From JANRLJ01 sp034437895 (GTDB lineage Bacteria; Chloroflexota; Anaerolineae; Aggregatilineales; Phototrophicaceae), in NCBI GenBank assembly GCA_034437895.1, contig DAOTTO010000529.1:1-17060 (forward strand): a stretch of DNA of 17,060 nucleotides. The letters run 5' to 3'. This document shows positions 13,431 through 17,060 of this stretch, one piece after another (the stretch's first letter is position 1; each line of letters begins with the position of its first letter). The translations under genes and the position numbers were made by a program. The notes under the pieces are model-generated. The model made no database searches. It saw nothing but the letters and a program-made list of their open reading frames with translations, and was not told where the DNA came from.

Positions 13431-15737
13431 ATGCAATTCCTACAATACCCTAATCGCAGTCGTAACCTTATGTTTCTTTTTATCGTGAGTGCGATCTTTT
13501 TTATTATCGCTCCTGCCGCCGCGCAGATCGTCGTGCCGTGTCCGCTGCCGCCGCCTTGCCCCGCTGACGGCACATGTCCGCCGCCACCGCCCTGCACGAT
13601 AACGACAGGCGGTGTTTTTACCGATCCTTCATGGCTGAAGATTGATTATCACCGCGTTCAGGTCGAGATCAACAGCCAGATCGCCACGACCAACATTGAT
13701 ATGCAGTTCACCAATGAGGGGCAAGCGTTGGCGGAAGGCACATTTGTATTCCCGCTGCCGGAGGGCGCAACCGTCGATCAATTGACGATGTTCGTCGATG
13801 GGCAAGCCATCGAAGCGCGTATCCTCCCCGCAGAAGAAGCACGCGGCATTTATGACGAAATTGTGCGCCAATATCGTGACCCGGCCTTGCTGGAATATAT
13901 TGGCAGCAGCGCGATTCAGGCCAATGTGTTCCCCATCCCGCCCGGTGATTCACGCCGAATCCAGATCAGCTACGCGCAAGTCTTAGAAGCGGATAACGGG
14001 CTGATTCAGTATATCTACCCGATGACGAGTTCCCGCGCCATGAGCGGGCGCAGCATTGAACAGTTCAGTATCAGCGTGAATGTGAATGGCAACGACCCGA
14101 TCAGCACTATTTATTCACCCTCGCACAACATCGCTATCTCGCGTGACAGCGGCAACCCCAACGGCTTCCGCACTGGTTTTGAAAGCAGTTTCTTCGCGCC
14201 CAACGGCGATTTTAGCCTGTTTTATGCGCTGGCTAATGACGAGATCAGCTTGAATCTGCTGTCTTATCGGGAAAGCGCCAATGAAGACGGATTCTTCTTA
14301 CTCTTGGTGCAGCCACCGCTGACCGTCGATGCGGCACGGATTACGCCCAAAGATGTGATTCTCGTTGTCGATCAATCCGGCAGTATGCAGGGACCGAAAT
14401 GGGAACAGGCACAGGCCGCCGCCAGTTATGTGCTGGATAACCTGAATCCTTCAGACCGCTTTAATGTCGTCGTTTTTAGTACCGGAGCGCGGATTTATAG
14501 CAATCAACTTGAATCCGCCGAAATCGCGCCGCAAGCGATTGATTGGGTCAATAATCTTGAGGCCGAAGGCGGCACCGACATCAATCTGGCGCTGCAAAAT
14601 GCGCTCGATATGGCTGATCGGGAACGCCCGACGACGATTATGTTCCTCACGGACGGCCTCGCCACCGAAGGCACGATTGAAACAGACGCGATTCTGGCGA
14701 ATGTCGCTGCTTCTGCCCCGTCTAATGTGCGTATTTTCACCTTTGGCATTGGCGATGATGTGGATACCTTCCTGCTGGATTCCATTCATCAGCAGTTCCG
14801 GGGCGCGGGGTCTTACGTCCGCACCAATGAACGCATCGAAGAAGAAGTCGCCAGCTTGTATAACAAGATCAGCGCTCCCGTGTTGACTGATACTGTGCTG
14901 GATTTCGACGGCGCGACGGTTGAACTCATGTATCCGGCGCAGCTTCCTGATCTTTTCGCGGGTGAGCAGCTCACATTGGTCGGGCGCTATCGCGGCACGG
15001 TTGAGAATTTGCAAATTACCTTAAGCGGCACGGTCAACAATGAAGTGCAGAGCTTCATTTACAACGGCTTATCGCTACCAGAACGGGCAGGCGGTGAACC
15101 TTTCATCGCGCGGCTGTGGGCGACGCGCCGCATTGGTGATCTGCTCAACAGCATCCGGCTGAATGGCGAGAATCCTGAATTAGTCGATAGCGTGGTCGAT
15201 CTAAGTGTGCGCTATGGCATCATCACGCCCTATACCAGCTTCTTGATCGAGGAAAATGACATCCTGACGCAGCAGGGACGTGATGCCGCCGCGCAAAATT
15301 TCGCATCTGGCGAAGCGCGAGCGCTGAACGAAGCCTTTACCGGCTCGGCGGCAGTGGATAACGCGGATAATATCGCTGGACTGAATAACGCTCAGGCTCC
15401 CGCCCCGCAGATGATTGTGCCGACGCAGACCGCGCAAGGGGGCGGCGTGGGTGGCGCACCTTCAAATACGGTAGAAACCGAAACCACGCCTGGCCTAATT
15501 GCTCCCGTACAAAATGCTATTACTAACGTCGGCGCGAAGACGTTCATCAATGTTGAAGGCGTATGGAACGATACCGCGTTTGAGCCAGACACGATGGAAA
15601 CCGAGCAGGTCGTCTTCCTCAGTGATGAATATTTCGCGCTGCTGGACGCGCATCCTGAACTGGCGGAATACTTCGCGCTTGGGGATCGCGTGATCGTCGT
15701 CATTGAAGATGTGGCGTATGAGGTTGTGGCAGAGTAA
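13431..15737 (+). CDS. Secreted VIT and von Willebrand factor A domain protein
   Basis: A 768-residue protein starting at ATG 13431 (GGAGG 9 nt upstream); the frame opens earlier, inside the preceding gene, but has no ribosome site there. The signal peptide is at residues 1-31 (LMFLFIVSAIFFIIAPAAAQ). A Pro/Cys-rich stretch with paired CP motifs follows (35-56), then a VIT domain (about 65-185; FVFPLPEGATVDQLTMFVDG). Next is a VWA domain (about 305-480) with an intact metal site: DQSGSM 314-319, T382 in GGTD, D408 in LTDG. A beta-rich region with VDSVVDLSVRYGIITPYTSF ends the conserved core, followed by an Ala/Gln-rich linker and a C-terminal domain (about 700-768). Proteins of this inter-alpha-trypsin-inhibitor heavy-chain-like type are thought to mediate surface interactions. 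No sortase or membrane anchor is evident. Confidence 0.93.
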   Translation: MQFLQYPNRSRNLMFLFIVSAIFFIIAPAAAQIVVPCPLPPPCPADGTCPPPPPCTITTGGVFTDPSWLKIDYHRVQVEINSQIATTNIDMQFTNEGQALAEGTFVFPLPEGATVDQLTMFVDGQAIEARILPAEEARGIYDEIVRQYRDPALLEYIGSSAIQANVFPIPPGDSRRIQISYAQVLEADNGLIQYIYPMTSSRAMSGRSIEQFSISVNVNGNDPISTIYSPSHNIAISRDSGNPNGFRTGFESSFFAPNGDFSLFYALANDEISLNLLSYRESANEDGFFLLLVQPPLTVDAARITPKDVILVVDQSGSMQGPKWEQAQAAASYVLDNLNPSDRFNVVVFSTGARIYSNQLESAEIAPQAIDWVNNLEAEGGTDINLALQNALDMADRERPTTIMFLTDGLATEGTIETDAILANVAASAPSNVRIFTFGIGDDVDTFLLDSIHQQFRGAGSYVRTNERIEEEVASLYNKISAPVLTDTVLDFDGATVELMYPAQLPDLFAGEQLTLVGRYRGTVENLQITLSGTVNNEVQSFIYNGLSLPERAGGEPFIARLWATRRIGDLLNSIRLNGENPELVDSVVDLSVRYGIITPYTSFLIEENDILTQQGRDAAAQNFASGEARALNEAFTGSAAVDNADNIAGLNNAQAPAPQMIVPTQTAQGGGVGGAPSNTVETETTPGLIAPVQNAITNVGAKTFINVEGVWNDTAFEPDTMETEQVVFLSDEYFALLDAHPELAEYFALGDRVIVVIEDVAYEVVAE

Positions 15738-15798
15738 TCAATCGCTTTATGAGGCGTAAGGCAGTGCGCCCTTTTGAAAAATGAGGCAAACAATTCCT

Positions 15799-15825
15799 GT
15801 AGGGGCGACTCGCCGAGTCGCCCCC
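15799..15825. repeat. GTAGGGGC-type palindromic repeat, copy 3
   Basis: GGGGCGACTCG (15802-15812) and CGAGTCGCCCC (15814-15824) are perfect complements preceded by GTA. The element sits between the converging VIT-VWA and pentapeptide genes and could act as a transcript end for both, though no T-run follows. Confidence 0.7.
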
Positions 15826-15843
15826 CGCGCATATTTAGGACAA

Positions 15844-16821
15844 TTACGGCAGCATTTGATGTCCATTATGTTGATGATAGGCAGGCGAACACGGATTTTC
15901 CGAGCGCCAGAACGCTGGATGTGACGGTTCGGTAAAGCGGCGCATATCTTCGGCGGGCGACCAATGCGTTTGATCGGGCAAAACGGTATGCTCGTCAAAA
16001 GTGGCGCGGGAAAGATCAGCAAATTCTAAATCCGCCATCGACAAACACACGCCTTCTAAGTTTGCACCCTGTAATTTAACCTTTTTTAAATCCGCGCCTT
16101 CCAAATGAGCATTTTTCAAATTAGCGAAAGAAAGATTCGCGCCTTCCAGGTTTGCGCCTTCCAAATAGGCTTTTTGCAGATTGGCGATGACCATCTGTGC
16201 GTCGTGGATGTCCGCGAAGCCGATATGGGCGCTCTGTAAATTTGCCCCTTCAAGATAGGCTTCCGCGAGATTCGCATTCACGAGATTGGCCTCCTGCATC
16301 GTCGCGGAAGTGAGTTTTGCCCCGCGTAAATTGGCACGGCGCAAATTCGCCCCTTGCAGGTTGATGGCGCGTAGACTGGCAAATTGTAGATTCGCCATTT
16401 CCAAACACGCTCCCTCTAAATCGGCACGTTCCAAGACCGCACTTTTCAGTTCGGCATGACCTAGATATTTGCCCTTGAGTGAGCCATCCGTCAGCCAGCC
16501 AAGCTCGTGCAGTTCATCCAGTGCCGCCGCTGCTTCGCCATTAGTGGGATTGGTTAGATGATGCAGCAGGTGATCCATCAGTTCGTGTTTTTCAAAATTG
16601 CGCCGTTCACGTCCGCCCACGATCAATTCAATCAGCACAAACGTGAGGAACGCGCCGAACATTTCTGTACTAAAATTTTGTAACCAACTGACCCACCACC
16701 TCACTGATAAATCGGCTTGGAAGATGATATTGAGCAGAAGCGAGGCGATGCTGCTGATAAGGGCGATTCCGACGAGAATAAAAATAACGGTGCGATTGCT
16801 GAGGTTGGCGAGGGTCTTCAT
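15844..16821 (-). CDS. Membrane-anchored pentapeptide-repeat protein
   Basis: A 325-residue protein. Two hydrophobic helices (about 11-35 and 52-69) separated by a W-rich segment suggest an N-terminal membrane hairpin. A charged helix follows (70-110, RERRNFEKHELMDHLLHHL), then about 30 pentapeptide repeats (about 115-275) of form A(N/D)Lxx, for example GANLRRANLRGAKL and AYLEGANLEGANL. These repeats fold as a right-handed quadrilateral beta-helix. A divergent tail of about 50 residues ends the protein. Some pentapeptide proteins mimic DNA and protect gyrase, but most have no known role, and the membrane anchor argues against that one. ATG 16821 has GGAG about 10 nt upstream. Confidence 0.9.
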   Translation of the reverse strand: MKTLANLSNRTVIFILVGIALISSIASLLLNIIFQADLSVRWWVSWLQNFSTEMFGAFLTFVLIELIVGGRERRNFEKHELMDHLLHHLTNPTNGEAAAALDELHELGWLTDGSLKGKYLGHAELKSAVLERADLEGACLEMANLQFASLRAINLQGANLRRANLRGAKLTSATMQEANLVNANLAEAYLEGANLQSAHIGFADIHDAQMVIANLQKAYLEGANLEGANLSFANLKNAHLEGADLKKVKLQGANLEGVCLSMADLEFADLSRATFDEHTVLPDQTHWSPAEDMRRFTEPSHPAFWRSENPCSPAYHQHNGHQMLP

Positions 16822-16884
16822 AAGTGCTATGCTCCCGTAAAATGACGCATAAATACGTCACATTAGCACACTTCTAAAACGAAA

Positions 16885-16906
16885 TACCCCCACAAATCGG
16901 GGGGTA
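16885..16906. repeat. Short G/C hairpin
   Basis: TACCCCC (16885-16891) pairs with GGGGGTA (16900-16906) around an 8-nt loop. It lies upstream of the pentapeptide gene. There is no T-run and no gene beside it in the window, so its role is unclear. Confidence 0.4.
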
Positions 16907-16968
16907 AAAGCGGAAAATGATGAAGTTGTGTGGTTAAACTAACCCCAGAGAATAATACGAAGAATTGG

Positions 16969-17031
16969 AACCACCAAGACACGAAGGACACCAAGAAAAT
17001 TTCTTACAAAACATTCTTGGCGCTCTTGGCG
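16969..17031. repeat. CACCAAGA-type dispersed inverted repeat
   Basis: AACCACCAAGACACGAAGGA and CACCAAGAAAA on the left face CATTCTTGGCGCTCTTGGCG on the right, forming an imperfect inverted repeat. Similar CCAAGACACCAAG repeats are widespread in environmental bacterial genomes. No gene is visible from 16822 to 17060. Confidence 0.5.
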
Positions 17032-17060
17032 ATTATTGGACAGATGATATAGACGATCAT

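Noticed and set aside
14451..15014. 187-codon minus-strand frame inside the VIT-VWA gene
   Set aside because: It is antisense to the conserved VWA domain, with no ribosome site or family pattern.

Overview
The window looks like a chromosomal segment from an uncultured-type member of the phylum Chloroflexota, probably class Anaerolineae. This is an inference from gene content and dispersed repeats: a GAF-type orphan histidine kinase, a four-repeat secreted DUF7282-like protein, a VIT/VWA protein, and several families of short palindromic repeats. It is not based on a database search. Coding DNA is moderately GC-rich, and one noncoding block stands out as strongly AT-rich.

Left part (1-2800). 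A BRO-N-domain gene on the minus strand runs off the left edge and reads into a palindromic repeat element. Divergent from it is a 59-residue basic DNA-binding-like protein. Next is dnaN (sliding clamp), with two TTGGGATAA boxes just behind its -10 box and a clear intrinsic terminator. The roughly 700 bp after dnaN hold no credible gene but are packed with two motif families, TATCCCAA/TTGGGATA and TGTTCAAA/TTTGAACA. Two abutting TTTGAACA-type 9-mers are followed by a short C-run, a CTA-triplet run and a TA-rich palindrome. That order matches the DnaA-box / GC-rich / DnaA-trio / unwinding-element layout of bacterial origins. I regard this as a candidate oriC with unusual, lineage-specific DnaA boxes, and it is the most interesting item in the window.

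Middle part (2794-9555). A soluble GAF histidine kinase is followed by a dispersed repeat. Then come a UPF0173 metallo-beta-lactamase-fold hydrolase and a small ParB/sulfiredoxin-fold protein starting at TTG. On the minus strand a co-directional cluster reads tetR, fur-family regulator, glycosyltransferase, Uma2-type nuclease. tetR is divergent from an NAD-dependent epimerase/dehydratase gene, and the shared intergenic region carries two TGAG-N6-CTCA-like operators set on overlapping promoters.

Right part (9556-17060). Cell-envelope and secreted proteins dominate: a membrane-anchored propeller-like protein, the DUF7282-repeat protein, a Gfo/Idh/MocA oxidoreductase, a secreted VIT-VWA protein whose ribosome binding site lies in a 9-bp inverted repeat, and a membrane-anchored pentapeptide-repeat protein. 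Three members of a GTAGGGGC-type palindrome family and one CACCAAGA-type inverted repeat sit between genes. No tRNA, rRNA, CRISPR array, transposase or integrase was seen.
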